The notes under the pieces are model-generated. The model made no database searches. It saw only the letters and a list, made by a program, of their open reading frames with translations, and was not told where the DNA came from. Below, one piece after another: positions 55,143 to 64,000 of a stretch of DNA of 64,000 nt; positions within the stretch are counted from its first letter, which is position 1; every line of letters begins with the position of its first letter. Origin of the DNA: Caldicellulosiruptor acetigenus (lineage in GTDB: Bacteria; Bacillota; Thermoanaerobacteria; Caldicellulosiruptorales; Caldicellulosiruptoraceae); assembly GCF_026914305.1 (NCBI RefSeq), contig NZ_CP113866.1:602183-666182 (forward strand), in the 5' to 3' direction. Made by a program: the position numbers and the translations under genes.

Positions 55143-57689
55143 ATGTTAAAAATAATTGAAAAGCTGATAGGAAGCTACAGCGAAAGAGAGATAAAAAAAA
55201 TCTTGCCAATAGTTGATAAGATAGAATCACTTGCATCGGAATATGAGAGATTAACAGATGCAGAGCTGAGGCAAAAGACAGACATATTCAAACAGAGGTT
55301 AAAAAACGGCGAGACTTTGGACGATATCCTGCCAGAAGCGTTTGCAGCTGTGCGAGAGGCTGCTTGGCGGACTTTAAAGATGCGCCATTTCAGAGTTCAG
55401 TTAATTGGTGGAATAGTTTTGCACCAGGGCAGGATTGCAGAGATGAAAACTGGTGAAGGTAAAACCCTTGTGGCAACTCTACCTGCGTACTTGAACGCTT
55501 TAGAGGGCAAGGGTGTTCATATAGTAACTGTTAATGACTACTTGGCAAAAAGAGACGCTGAGTGGATGGGACCTATTTACAATTTCTTGGGACTTTCTGT
55601 TGGTGTTATAGTCCATGGCCTGACACATGAAGAGAGGAAAAAAGCTTATAGCTGTGATATTACCTATGGTACAAACAACGAGTTTGGGTTTGATTACTTG
55701 CGTGACAACATGGCAATTTACAAAGAAGAACTTGTGCAAAGAGAGCTAAACTATGCAATAATCGACGAGGTTGACTCAATCTTGATTGACGAGGCAAGAA
55801 CGCCTCTTATCATCTCAGGTCCTGCTGAAAAGTCAACAGACCTTTACAAAAGAGCAGACAATTTCGTAAGAAGACTAAAACCTCTTTATTATAACAGTGA
55901 TGATGACAAGCAAATGCCAGATACCACTGGCTATGACTATATAGTAAACGAGAAAAGACACACAGTTTCGCTCACAGAAGAGGGTATCAAGAAAGCCGAG
56001 AAATATTTTGGTGTCACAAACTTGGCTGACCCGGAAAATGCAACCCTTCACCACCACATTATCCAGGCACTAAAAGCTCACGCGCTCATGAAAAGAGACA
56101 GGGACTATGTTGTAAAAGATGGCCAAGTAATCATCGTTGATGAGTTCACAGGAAGATTGATGTACGGCCGAAGGTTTTCGGAAGGGCTTCACCAGGCCAT
56201 TGAAGCAAAAGAAGGCGTGAGGATAGAAAGAGAAAGCAAAACCTTGGCAACAATTACCTTCCAGAACTATTTCAGGCTGTACAAAAAACTTGCTGGTATG
56301 ACAGGTACTGCAAAGACAGAAGAGCAGGAGTTTAGAGAAATCTATAAGCTTGATGTCATAGAAATTCCTACGCACAAACCAATGATAAGAATTGACCATC
56401 CTGACAAGGTTTACAAGACAGAAAAGGCAAAGTTTGAGGCGATTGTTCAGGAGATTGTTGAGACTCACAAAAAAGGTCAGCCTGTTTTGGTTGGCACAGT
56501 GTCAATTGAGAAGTCTGAGATGCTGAGCGAGATGCTCAAAAAACATGGTATAAAACATGAGGTTTTAAACGCAAAACACCACGAAAAAGAGGCTATGATA
56601 ATTGCAAAGGCTGGTCAAAAAGGTGCTGTGACAATTGCAACCAACATGGCAGGCCGTGGAACAGACATTGTTTTAGGCGAAGGTGTTGCTGAGCTTGGCG
56701 GGCTGAAAGTAATTGGTACAGAGAGGCATGAGAGCAGGCGAATAGACAACCAGCTCCGAGGAAGAGCCGGCCGTCAGGGTGACCCAGGCGAGTCAAGGTT
56801 TTATGTATCGCTTGAGGACGATTTGATGAGACTTTTCGGGTCTGAGAGGATTAAAAACCTTGTTGAGTCGCTGGGCTTGCCTGATGACCAGCCGATTGAA
56901 CACAAGCTCTTGTCTGATGCCATTGAAAAGGCGCAAAAGAGGGTTGAAGCACGAAACTTTGAGATACGAAAACATCTTTTGCAATTTGACGATGTTTTGA
57001 ACAAGCAAAGAGAGATAATATACTCACAAAGGCGCAAGGTTTTAGAAGGCGAGAACTTAAGGGATTCTATCCTTGGCATGATAGATGAGCTTGTGGATTA
57101 CAAGATAAAGGTGTACACAGGCGAAAGTCCTCATCCTGAAGACTGGGATATAAAAGGTCTTTTGCAGGATTTGAAGTTTATATTCTTGGATAGTGAGCTT
57201 TCTGAGCAGGATGCAAAAAATATGACAAAACAGGAGCTAAAAGAAAAGCTCATCTCAATTGCAAAAGAAAAATATGAGAAGAAAGAACAAGAAGTTGGCG
57301 AGCTTATGCGCGAGCTTGAAAGGGTTGTGCTTTTGCGAGTTGTTGACATGCACTGGATGGAACACATAGATGCAGTAGAACAGCTGAGAGAAGGCATATC
57401 TCTTCGCGCGATTGGTCAAAAAGACCCAATAGTTGAGTTCAGGTTCGAAGCGTTTGAAATGTTTGATGAAATGATAAAGAGAATCCAGGAGGAAACAATA
57501 AAGATTATACTTCATGCAAATGTTGAAAATATGCCTCAAAGAGAAAGAGTTGTTAAAGAGATGTATGAAAATGCGCCATCAGACACACCTGTGAGAAAAC
57601 CTGTTGTGAAAACACAGAAGGTTGGAAGAAACGACCCATGTCCTTGCGGGAGCGGCAAAAAATACAAAAAATGCTGCGGTGCAGTGTGA
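55143..57689 (+). CDS. secA: Preprotein translocase ATPase SecA
   Basis: Motor of Sec export, 848 residues. Walker [29 protein letters not shown], and [17 protein letters not shown] are present, and the C-terminal zinc SEC-C motif [13 protein letters not shown] is complete. ATG 55143 follows gagggtgg; the in-frame TTG at 55101 lacks a site. hpf-secA-prfB is the common Firmicute order. Confidence 0.98.
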   Translation: MLKIIEKLIGSYSEREIKKILPIVDKIESLASEYERLTDAELRQKTDIFKQRLKNGETLDDILPEAFAAVREAAWRTLKMRHFRVQLIGGIVLHQGRIAEMKTGEGKTLVATLPAYLNALEGKGVHIVTVNDYLAKRDAEWMGPIYNFLGLSVGVIVHGLTHEERKKAYSCDITYGTNNEFGFDYLRDNMAIYKEELVQRELNYAIIDEVDSILIDEARTPLIISGPAEKSTDLYKRADNFVRRLKPLYYNSDDDKQMPDTTGYDYIVNEKRHTVSLTEEGIKKAEKYFGVTNLADPENATLHHHIIQALKAHALMKRDRDYVVKDGQVIIVDEFTGRLMYGRRFSEGLHQAIEAKEGVRIERESKTLATITFQNYFRLYKKLAGMTGTAKTEEQEFREIYKLDVIEIPTHKPMIRIDHPDKVYKTEKAKFEAIVQEIVETHKKGQPVLVGTVSIEKSEMLSEMLKKHGIKHEVLNAKHHEKEAMIIAKAGQKGAVTIATNMAGRGTDIVLGEGVAELGGLKVIGTERHESRRIDNQLRGRAGRQGDPGESRFYVSLEDDLMRLFGSERIKNLVESLGLPDDQPIEHKLLSDAIEKAQKRVEARNFEIRKHLLQFDDVLNKQREIIYSQRRKVLEGENLRDSILGMIDELVDYKIKVYTGESPHPEDWDIKGLLQDLKFIFLDSELSEQDAKNMTKQELKEKLISIAKEKYEKKEQEVGELMRELERVVLLRVVDMHWMEHIDAVEQLREGISLRAIGQKDPIVEFRFEAFEMFDEMIKRIQEETIKIILHANVENMPQRERVVKEMYENAPSDTPVRKPVVKTQKVGRNDPCPCGSGKKYKKCCGAV

Positions 57690-57730
57690 TTTTTTTTAAA
57701 AATCATTAGTGAGAGGAGTGGTCTTAAAAT

Positions 57731-58850
57731 ATGCTTTTGCTTGAAGAAATTTTGCAGAGGTTAGAGAAGGCAGAAGAAGACCTCAAGGAAATGAGGGTTT
57801 CTCTTTGACATCGACAGGCTGGAAAGTGAGCTAAAATCGTTGGAGAGTGAGACTTCGAGTCCTGATTTCTGGCAGGATTTAGAGAACTCTCAAAAAGTTT
57901 TACAGAAAATAAAAAGGCTAAAGGACAAAATAGAGAGGTTCCAAAAACTATATTCGCAGTGTGAAGACTTAAAAGTGCTGACAGAGCTGAGCTTGGATGA
58001 AGGAAACCATGAGATGGCAGAAGAGCTTGAAAAAGAGCTTTTGGACCTTGAGAGGAAAATAGAGGATTTCAAGATAGAGGTCCTTTTAAACGGTCCATAT
58101 GACAAAAACAATGCAATACTCTCAATTCATGCGGGTGCAGGTGGCACAGAAGCTCAGGACTGGGCAGAGATGCTGCTTAGGATGTACACCCGCTGGGCAG
58201 CAAAAAAAGGCTACAAGGTTGAAACTTTAGACATTCTGCCGGGGGAAGAGGCAGGCATTAAAAGTGTCACAGTTCGCATAGTTGGTGAGAATGCCTATGG
58301 GTATCTGAAAGCTGAAAAAGGAGTTCACAGGCTTGTGAGGATTTCGCCGTTTGATGCAGCAGGAAGAAGACATACTTCCTTTGCAGCGGTTGAGGTCCTG
58401 CCCGAGGTTGAAGATGACACCGACATTGAGATAAAGGAAGAAGACCTTGAGATAGACACGTTCAGAGCATCTGGGGCAGGTGGCCAGCATGTTAACAAGA
58501 CAGAGTCGGCTGTTAGAATAAAGCACATTCCAACAGGTATTGTTGTGACGTGCCAGAATGAGAGGTCCCAGCACAAGAATAGGGAAATTGCTCTCAAAAT
58601 CTTAAAAGCAAAACTTTTAGAGCTCAAAGAAAAGGAAAGAAGAGAGAAGATTCAAAAACTAAAAGGGGAACAGACAGAAATTGGCTGGGGAAATCAAATA
58701 AGGTCTTATGTATTTTGCCCGTATACTTTGGTAAAAGACCACAGGACAGAAGCAGAAGTAGGGAATGTTGAGGCAGTAATGGACGGTGAGATAGATGTCT
58801 TCATAAATGCGTACCTCAAGAAATTTAGAAACGAGGAGGAAGTAGCGTGA
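57731..58850 (+). CDS. prfB: Peptide chain release factor 2 (programmed +1 frameshift)
   Basis: RF2, recognising UGA and UAA. The 5' part runs from ATG 57731 for 25 codons and meets UGA at 57806-57808 in CTT-TGA-C. A +1 shift at CTT gives LDIDRLES and continues to 58850, about 372 residues. The SD-like AGGG at 57794-57797 stands 5 bases before CTT. RISPFDAAGRR (SPF stop-codon reader) and GAGGQHVNKTESAVR (GGQ) are intact. The break in frame is normal for prfB, not a mutation. Confidence 0.96.
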
Positions 58851-59296
58851 GGCAGTATGTCATTTTCAATGTAGGAGACTACAGCTTTGGGGTTGACATA
58901 CTTGAGATTGTTGAGATTATAAAGCCAAACAAGATTGTAAAGGTACCAAGTATGCCTCAGCATGTCGAAGGCATCATTGATGTGAGAGGCACATCTGTCC
59001 CGGTTTACAACCTTGCAAAACGGCTTGAGATTGACTCAAAAGTAGAGTCGCAGAAAATCATCATTGTAGAGCTTTCTAAATTCCAGCTTGGTTTTTTGGT
59101 TGATGATGTCTCTGAGATACTCAAAATTGAAGATGACAAGATTGAAAAGGCAAGTGAGAGCATCAGGGGAATCAAGCGAAAATTCATTGACTCAATTGCG
59201 CGTGTGGGAGATGATATGATTATCATTCTTGACCTTAAAAATGTGCTTACAATGGAAGAGGAAGAAAATATACAGGAGTTTATAAAAAATTCATAA
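58847..59296 (+). CDS. CheW-like coupling protein (second copy)
   Basis: Single CheW domain of 149 residues: RQYVIFNVGDYSFGVDILEIVEIIKPNKIVKVPSMPQHVEGIIDVRGTSVPVYNLAKRL. It starts at GTG 58847 inside the prfB stop and so is probably translationally coupled to prfB, an odd partner. It differs from the cheW at 20,075. It precedes three receiver-domain proteins, which may be its pathway partners. Confidence 0.9.
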   Translation: MRQYVIFNVGDYSFGVDILEIVEIIKPNKIVKVPSMPQHVEGIIDVRGTSVPVYNLAKRLEIDSKVESQKIIIVELSKFQLGFLVDDVSEILKIEDDKIEKASESIRGIKRKFIDSIARVGDDMIIILDLKNVLTMEEEENIQEFIKNS

Positions 59297-59305
59297 AGGG
59301 TATAT

Positions 59306-59345
59306 ATAGAGTGAGGGAAAACTTAGCGCCTCACTCTATTTTTTT
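59306..59345 (+). terminator. Intrinsic terminator after the second cheW
   Basis: Perfect 11-base-pair stem, 59306-59316 with 59329-59339, 12-base loop, then a run of Ts to 59345. The receiver-kinase gene starts 27 bases later, so it has its own promoter or depends on read-through. Confidence 0.9.
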
Positions 59346-59371
59346 GTTTATTTTTTAAGAGGTGAGAAAAG

Positions 59372-60691
59372 ATGAGAATATTGATTGTAGATGACTCACC
59401 TTTCATTGTTAAGCAAATAGAAGGTATTATTAAGTCTATGGAGATGAAATGTGATATATTTGCTGCTGAAAATGGTGAGAAAGCTATTGAGATGGTAAGT
59501 CAAAACGAGTTTGATTTAGTGTTGTTGGACATTGTTTTACCTGATATAAATGGGTTAGAGGTTCTCAAATTTATAAGAAGAGTCAAAGATTACGGTGAAG
59601 TTTTTGTGATTGTTATGACATCGCTTGAAAGCGATGAGGTGTTGGAAGAAAGTTTTAACCGTGGCGCTAATGACTTTATCAGAAAACCTATCAAACCTAT
59701 TGAGTTGTCATCACGGCTTAGGGCTATTGTTAGAATGAAAAATTATCAATACCTCTATAAAATGTCACTTGAAGATTTAAAAGAAAAGAACAACCAGCTT
59801 ATCGAACTTACTGCTAAGTTAAAACAAACCCAGGATTTTTTGGTCCAAAGCGAAAAGATGTCAGCCATTGGTCAACTTGCAGCCGGTGTTGCCCATGAGA
59901 TTAACAATCCTTTGGGCTTTGTAATTACCAATATAGAGGTTCTCCAAAAATACTTTGACAAGATTGTCGATATAGTAAACAGATATAACAAATTTATCCA
60001 GATCCTGAATGACCCTAAAACACAAGTCAGTTCAATAGGAAATCTCATCAATGAGGTAGAAGATTTAAAAAAGAAATACAGAATTGAATTCATTTTAGAA
60101 GATATACCTCAGCTTCTGAAAGAGACACAGGAAGGACTGCAAAGGGTGTCGCAGATTGTTCAATCGCTCAAAAGATTTGCACGCAGTGGTCTTGAGAATA
60201 AAAAGACGTTTGAAGATTTGAACGATATTATAGAAGAAACCTTGCTGATTGCCAGAAACGAGCTAAAATACGATGTTGAGGTAATTAAAGAGTATGGTGA
60301 AAATTGTCATGCGTATGTCAACCGTGGAGAGATAGGACAGGTGGTGTTAAATATTTTGATGAATGCAGCTCAGGCTATAAAAGGTCAGCAAAACAGAACA
60401 GAAAAAGGACATATTTACATAAAAACGTGGTGTGACTCTGAGTATGTTTACTGTTCTATAAAAGATGATGGTCCAGGGATTAAGAAGATATATCTTTCAA
60501 GAATTTTTGAACCGTTTTTCACTACAAAAGATGTTGGCAAAGGTACAGGACTTGGTTTGAGTATATCCTATGATATCATTGTTAACAAACATGGTGGAAG
60601 TATTTGGGCAGAGAGTGAAGAAGGCAAAGGAGCAAATTTTATTTTCAAGATACCTATAAATGTTCAGATTCCAGAGAAAAGTGAAAATTAA
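59372..60691 (+). CDS. Receiver-histidine kinase hybrid
   Basis: The 439-residue cytoplasmic protein has an N-terminal receiver (D7/D8, phospho-acceptor D53 in LVLLDIVLPDING, T83, K105), a coiled coil (about 130-160), and a HisKA/HATPase kinase. The H-box is GVAHEINNPLG with H175, N-box NILMNAAQAI, G-boxes DDGPGI and GKGTGLGLSI. No membrane segment, so it senses an internal signal or a partner through the receiver. Histidine kinases led by a receiver often sense via another kinase. Confidence 0.9.
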   Translation: MRILIVDDSPFIVKQIEGIIKSMEMKCDIFAAENGEKAIEMVSQNEFDLVLLDIVLPDINGLEVLKFIRRVKDYGEVFVIVMTSLESDEVLEESFNRGANDFIRKPIKPIELSSRLRAIVRMKNYQYLYKMSLEDLKEKNNQLIELTAKLKQTQDFLVQSEKMSAIGQLAAGVAHEINNPLGFVITNIEVLQKYFDKIVDIVNRYNKFIQILNDPKTQVSSIGNLINEVEDLKKKYRIEFILEDIPQLLKETQEGLQRVSQIVQSLKRFARSGLENKKTFEDLNDIIEETLLIARNELKYDVEVIKEYGENCHAYVNRGEIGQVVLNILMNAAQAIKGQQNRTEKGHIYIKTWCDSEYVYCSIKDDGPGIKKIYLSRIFEPFFTTKDVGKGTGLGLSISYDIIVNKHGGSIWAESEEGKGANFIFKIPINVQIPEKSEN

Positions 60692-60707
60692 AAAAGTGGT
60701 GGTATTT

Positions 60708-61895
60708 ATGAGAAAGTCAATTTTATTTGTTGACGATGAAAAGAATATATTAAAAGCACTTTATAGAGTCTTTTGTGAAGAGGATTACAACCTGTTCTTT
60801 GCAGAAAATGCTAAAGAGGCATTGGATGTTTTAGAATCCAATGATATAAATATTATAATAACTGACTTTAGAATGCCTGGGATGTCTGGTTATGACCTGC
60901 TGAAGATTGTTAAAGAAAAATATCCTCAGGTAATAAGAATTATTTTAAGTGGATACGCAGATGAAAATATTGTCTTTAAGGCTCTGCAGACAAATGTTGC
61001 AAAGGTTTATATCTTAAAACCGTGGAATAATGATAAATTAAAAGAGATTATTGTAAATGTTAGTGAATTAGAAGACAAAATGAGAGAAAAAAGATGTTTA
61101 GAAATAATTAATAATATTGATTATCTACCAACCCTTAAAAATCTTTACAACACGATTTGCAAAGTCATCGAAAATGAGGATGATATCAATAAAGTAGTAA
61201 AGAGTATCGAACAAGACCCAGCAATAGCTTCCAAGATTTTGCAGATTGCAAACTCGGCTTTCTACAATCTGAAAACTGCATCTGTGAAGCAAGCTGTTGT
61301 TTATTTAGGGCTGGTAAATGTCAGAAACATAGTGTTAAATGCAGCTGTATTTGAATGTCTTGGCGAAAGTGATTATAAGGCTTTGCTTTGGGAGCATGCA
61401 AATCTTGCTAATAAGATTTTCTATTATATCTATGAAAGGATACTTGGGAAAAAAGTTCAGGATTCGTTTGCATCTGCAGGACTTTTGCACGGAATTGGTC
61501 AGATACTTCTTTTAAAACTTTTCCCGCAAAAATATAAAGAGTATAGAAAAAGGTTAATATATTCAGACCAGTATATAGACTTTGAGGAGTTAGAAAAAGA
61601 AATCTTTGGTTTTACTCACACAGAACTTGGTGCAGTGTTATTAAGTTGGTGGGATATCCCTTTGCCGGTGGTCGAAGCAGCATTTTACCATCACAGACCT
61701 GATAGTAGCAATATAATAAACAGAGAAGTTGTATGTGCAGTAAATATAGCGTGTTATTTGGCCTGGGACTTGGCTGGAGTCAAACAATCCGAGGAATATG
61801 TAAATTATAGTAAGGAGTTTCTAAAATTTAACTGTGAGAGTTGGGTAGATTTAAAACAGCTGTGTAAAAGTTTGTTTAACAAGCAAGAAGACTAA
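60708..61895 (+). CDS. Receiver-HDOD response regulator
   Basis: The 395-residue protein has a receiver (FVDDEKNILKALYRVF, phospho-acceptor D53 in IIITDFRMPGMSGYD, KPWNNDKLKE) joined to an HDOD domain (VVKSIEQDPAIASKILQIANSAFYN, LLHGIGQILLLKLFPQKYKEY, FGFTHTELGAVLLSWWDIPLPVVEAAFYHH). HDOD proteins in other bacteria regulate motility and c-di-GMP pathways. ATG 60708 is preferred. The gene begins 16 bases after the kinase stop. Confidence 0.9.
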   Translation: MRKSILFVDDEKNILKALYRVFCEEDYNLFFAENAKEALDVLESNDINIIITDFRMPGMSGYDLLKIVKEKYPQVIRIILSGYADENIVFKALQTNVAKVYILKPWNNDKLKEIIVNVSELEDKMREKRCLEIINNIDYLPTLKNLYNTICKVIENEDDINKVVKSIEQDPAIASKILQIANSAFYNLKTASVKQAVVYLGLVNVRNIVLNAAVFECLGESDYKALLWEHANLANKIFYYIYERILGKKVQDSFASAGLLHGIGQILLLKLFPQKYKEYRKRLIYSDQYIDFEELEKEIFGFTHTELGAVLLSWWDIPLPVVEAAFYHHRPDSSNIINREVVCAVNIACYLAWDLAGVKQSEEYVNYSKEFLKFNCESWVDLKQLCKSLFNKQED

Positions 61896-61916
61896 GTGTA
61901 AAGGGTGTGTTAAAGC

Positions 61917-62960
61917 ATGGGTCAGTATACAGTGCTGTTTGTGGATGATGAGGAAAATATTTTACGTTCAATAAAAAGAGCACTTATGGATGAGGAATAC
62001 AGATGTCTTTTTGCAAATAGTGGTAATGAAGCTTTGCAAATACTTGAAAAAGAAAAAGTGAATGTAATTGTTGCCGACATGAAAATGCCAGAAATGGATG
62101 GACTTACTCTTCTCAAAATTGTCAAGCAAAAGTATCCAAAAGTTGTTAGAGTAGTTCTTTCAGGCTTTACTCATCTGCCTCAGGTATTAGCAGCTATAAA
62201 TCAAGCAGATATATACAGGTTTATAACCAAGCCCTGGAGTATAGAAGATGAACTGAAAGTTGCCATAAATCAGGCGTTAGAATATTATAAGATTCAAGAA
62301 GAAAAGGAACAACTTACAAAGGCATTAGAAAAGAGAAATGAGATGTATCAGAATTTGCTTAAAACCATCAACAACAAAATGCAAGAGATTAACAATAATA
62401 ACGAAATTTTACGTGAAATCATCAATTCGATAATTTCTTTTTTTATTCAACTATGTAAAACGCAGAAAAGTATTGATAATTTAATAGATGTCATGTTGAA
62501 TGCAAAAAATTTATTGTCAAGGTTTATACTCATTATGCCAATATCAACTGAAAAGTTTTCTCCAACAAGATTAAAAAAAGACCTCGAGAAAGATTTATCT
62601 AAGCCTGATAAAATGCTCAACAGTATTGTTATTAACATAGATTCCAATTGTCGAAATATAATTTTCGAAAGTTGGTATAGCATAATATTATTTACAGTTG
62701 GAGAAATCATTGAATGGATAGGAAAGAACAATATAGTAGAAACCATCAAGCTAATGGTCAGTTGCAATGAAGAGAATAATAAATTTGTTATTACAATTCC
62801 TATTTCAGACAGTATAGATGAAAATCTTGCAATGTTTTTGATTGTCTTAAAGTTTTTCACATCAAAGTTTGAAGGAAATATCAGGCTTGATAAAGTCAAT
62901 GGACAAAACTCAATAATAATAGAATTTGGAATGAAAACTGCTGAAAAAATCGTTAATTGA
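61917..62960 (+). CDS. Receiver protein with kinase-like but motif-less C-terminus
   Basis: The 347-residue protein has an N-terminal receiver with intact pocket (LFVDDEENILRSIKRAL, phospho-acceptor D54 in VIVADMKMPEMDG, ITKPWSIEDE) and a coiled coil (about 130-165). The C-terminal half (about 165-347) follows the plan of a DHp plus ATPase core but has no H-box, N-box or G-boxes. It may be a pseudokinase that binds one of its neighbours. This is a fold guess; the receiver is certain. Confidence 0.8.
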   Translation: MGQYTVLFVDDEENILRSIKRALMDEEYRCLFANSGNEALQILEKEKVNVIVADMKMPEMDGLTLLKIVKQKYPKVVRVVLSGFTHLPQVLAAINQADIYRFITKPWSIEDELKVAINQALEYYKIQEEKEQLTKALEKRNEMYQNLLKTINNKMQEINNNNEILREIINSIISFFIQLCKTQKSIDNLIDVMLNAKNLLSRFILIMPISTEKFSPTRLKKDLEKDLSKPDKMLNSIVINIDSNCRNIIFESWYSIILFTVGEIIEWIGKNNIVETIKLMVSCNEENNKFVITIPISDSIDENLAMFLIVLKFFTSKFEGNIRLDKVNGQNSIIIEFGMKTAEKIVN

Positions 62961-63049
62961 AATTATGATGAAAACAAATTTTGTGAAGAAAAAGGTGAAA
63001 AGAGGAAGTATAATAAATAAAAAACTGTAGTATGAGGTGAAAATAGAAA

Positions 63050-64000
63050 ATGGCAAAACCGATGACAATGTCCCAGAAGATTTTGGCGTATCATGCAGGA
63101 AAAGAATATGTTGAGCCGGGTGATTTGATTTTTGCAAATGTTGACCTTGTTCTGGGGAATGACGTTACAACACCTGTTGCAATAAAGGAGTTTGAAAAGA
63201 TAGGGATTGACAAGGTTTTTGACAAAGATAAAATTGCAATAGTTCCCGACCATTTTACTCCAAACAAAGACATAAAGTCTGCTCAGCAGTGCAAGATGGT
63301 TCGAGAGTTTGCTAAAAAGTATGAGATTACAAATTACTTTGAAGTTGGCGAGATGGGCATTGAACATGCACTCTTGCCAGAAAAAGGACTTGTTGTGCCG
63401 GGTGATTTGGTTATTGGTGCAGACTCTCATACATGCACATATGGTGCTCTTGGCAGTTTCTCAACAGGAATTGGTTCGACTGACATGGCATGTGCAATGG
63501 CAACAGGCAAGTGCTGGTTCAAAGTTCCAGAGGCCATCAAGTTTGTCCTCTACGGCAAGAAAACTGGCTGGACATCAGGCAAAGATATCATCCTTCACAT
63601 TATCGGTATGATAGGTGTTGATGGTGCACTTTACAAGTCAATGGAATACACGGGTGAAGGTTTAAAATCACTTTCGATGGATGACAGGTTCACTATCGCT
63701 AACATGGCAATTGAAGCAGGTGCGAAAAATGGCATATTTGAGGTTGATGAAAAGACAATTGAGTATGTAAAACAGCACTCTACAAAACCTTATAAGATAT
63801 TCAAGGCAGACGAGGATGCAGAGTATTCACAGGTCTTTGAGATTGATATTTCAAAAATTAGACCCACAGTTGCCTTCCCACACCTTCCAGAGAACACAAA
63901 AACAATAGATGAGATAACAGAAAAGATTTATATTGACCAAGTTGTGATTGGCTCTTGTACAAACGGCAGAATTGAAGATTTGAGGATTGCAGCAAAAATC
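63050..64000 (+). CDS. leuC: 3-isopropylmalate dehydratase large subunit LeuC (3' end outside window)
   Basis: Reads open from ATG 63050 through the window end (317 codons). The aconitase-family sequence has [29 protein letters not shown] and [14 protein letters not shown], with [4Fe-4S] ligand cysteines. It starts [21 protein letters not shown], the archaeal/clostridial LeuC type of about 418 residues; homoaconitase or methylcitrate-type relatives cannot be ruled out. SD gaggtga is 9 bases upstream. leuD/leuB would be expected next. Confidence 0.93.
   Translation, partial: MAKPMTMSQKILAYHAGKEYVEPGDLIFANVDLVLGNDVTTPVAIKEFEKIGIDKVFDKDKIAIVPDHFTPNKDIKSAQQCKMVREFAKKYEITNYFEVGEMGIEHALLPEKGLVVPGDLVIGADSHTCTYGALGSFSTGIGSTDMACAMATGKCWFKVPEAIKFVLYGKKTGWTSGKDIILHIIGMIGVDGALYKSMEYTGEGLKSLSMDDRFTIANMAIEAGAKNGIFEVDEKTIEYVKQHSTKPYKIFKADEDAEYSQVFEIDISKIRPTVAFPHLPENTKTIDEITEKIYIDQVVIGSCTNGRIEDLRIAAKI

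Noticed and set aside
57806..57808. In-frame stop in prfB taken as a pseudogene or sequencing error
   Set aside because: The CTT-TGA-C context with upstream AGGG is the known RF2 programmed frameshift, and the rest of the protein is intact.
63009..63014. TATAAT before leuC as a promoter
   Set aside because: The nearest TTGTGA is 22 bases away, and I found no usable -35 at 16-18.

Overview
The window looks like a chromosomal segment of a low-GC, thermophilic Firmicute. The gene content, the AT-rich third positions, the lysine- and glutamate-rich proteins and the Clostridia-type flagellar gene order resemble Caldicellulosiruptor or a near relative. That placement is an inference; no 16S or other marker gene is present. 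About 67 genes are visible, and all but one (a Fic-domain gene) read on the + strand. Both ends cut a gene: fliI on the left and leuC on the right. I saw no tRNA, rRNA, CRISPR array, insertion sequence or prophage.

Region 1 (1 to about 25,200) is one long flagellar and chemotaxis supercluster. The order is fliI, fliJ, a MotE/YlxF-like gene, fliK, flgD, a flagellar operon protein, flgE, flbD, fliL, fliM, fliY, cheY, fliO/Z, fliP, fliQ, fliR, flhB, flhA, flhF, flhG, a PilZ gene, cheA, cheW, cheC, cheD, a small membrane protein and sigD. Most neighbours overlap or lie within 30 bases. After sigD come a FapA/DUF342 polymer protein, two poorly known small genes and a short MltG-like membrane protein that seems to start at CTG. 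An AraC-type regulator follows. cheB and cheR are absent from the window. Dephosphorylation of CheY-P would fall to CheC, FliY and a separate CheX at 30.3 kb.

Region 2 (26 to 43.5 kb) is housekeeping. It holds groES-groEL under a perfect CIRCE operator, a Cof-type HAD phosphatase, a DUF362-ferredoxin protein, cheX, trmL and degV. Next is a group of radical SAM/B12 protein, DUF2344, RNase G and EF-P. An acidic zinc-ribbon protein follows. A three-gene serine operon (aminotransferase, serA, DUF1015) lies behind a consensus TTGACA-17-TATAAT promoter. A second Cof HAD gene and speD close the region.

Region 3 (43.7 to 59.3 kb) begins with the minus-strand Fic gene, then a PfkB sugar kinase, an ACT protein with UPF0210, dapF, secG, an HDIG protein, rnr, dnaX and a second DUF362 protein. 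The gap before hpf contains five DnaA-box-like 9-mers in a symmetrical convergent layout. After hpf come secA and prfB, which carries the classical +1 programmed frameshift, then a CheW-like gene.

Region 4 (59.3 to 64 kb) has three consecutive receiver-domain proteins: a receiver-histidine kinase, a receiver-HDOD protein, and a receiver protein with a C-terminal half that looks like a kinase core lacking its motifs. leuC follows. The best candidates for something undescribed are the DnaA-box cluster, the CheW/receiver/HDOD/pseudokinase group, the DUF1015 serine operon, the CTG-start gene and the switch-like leader before flgE.
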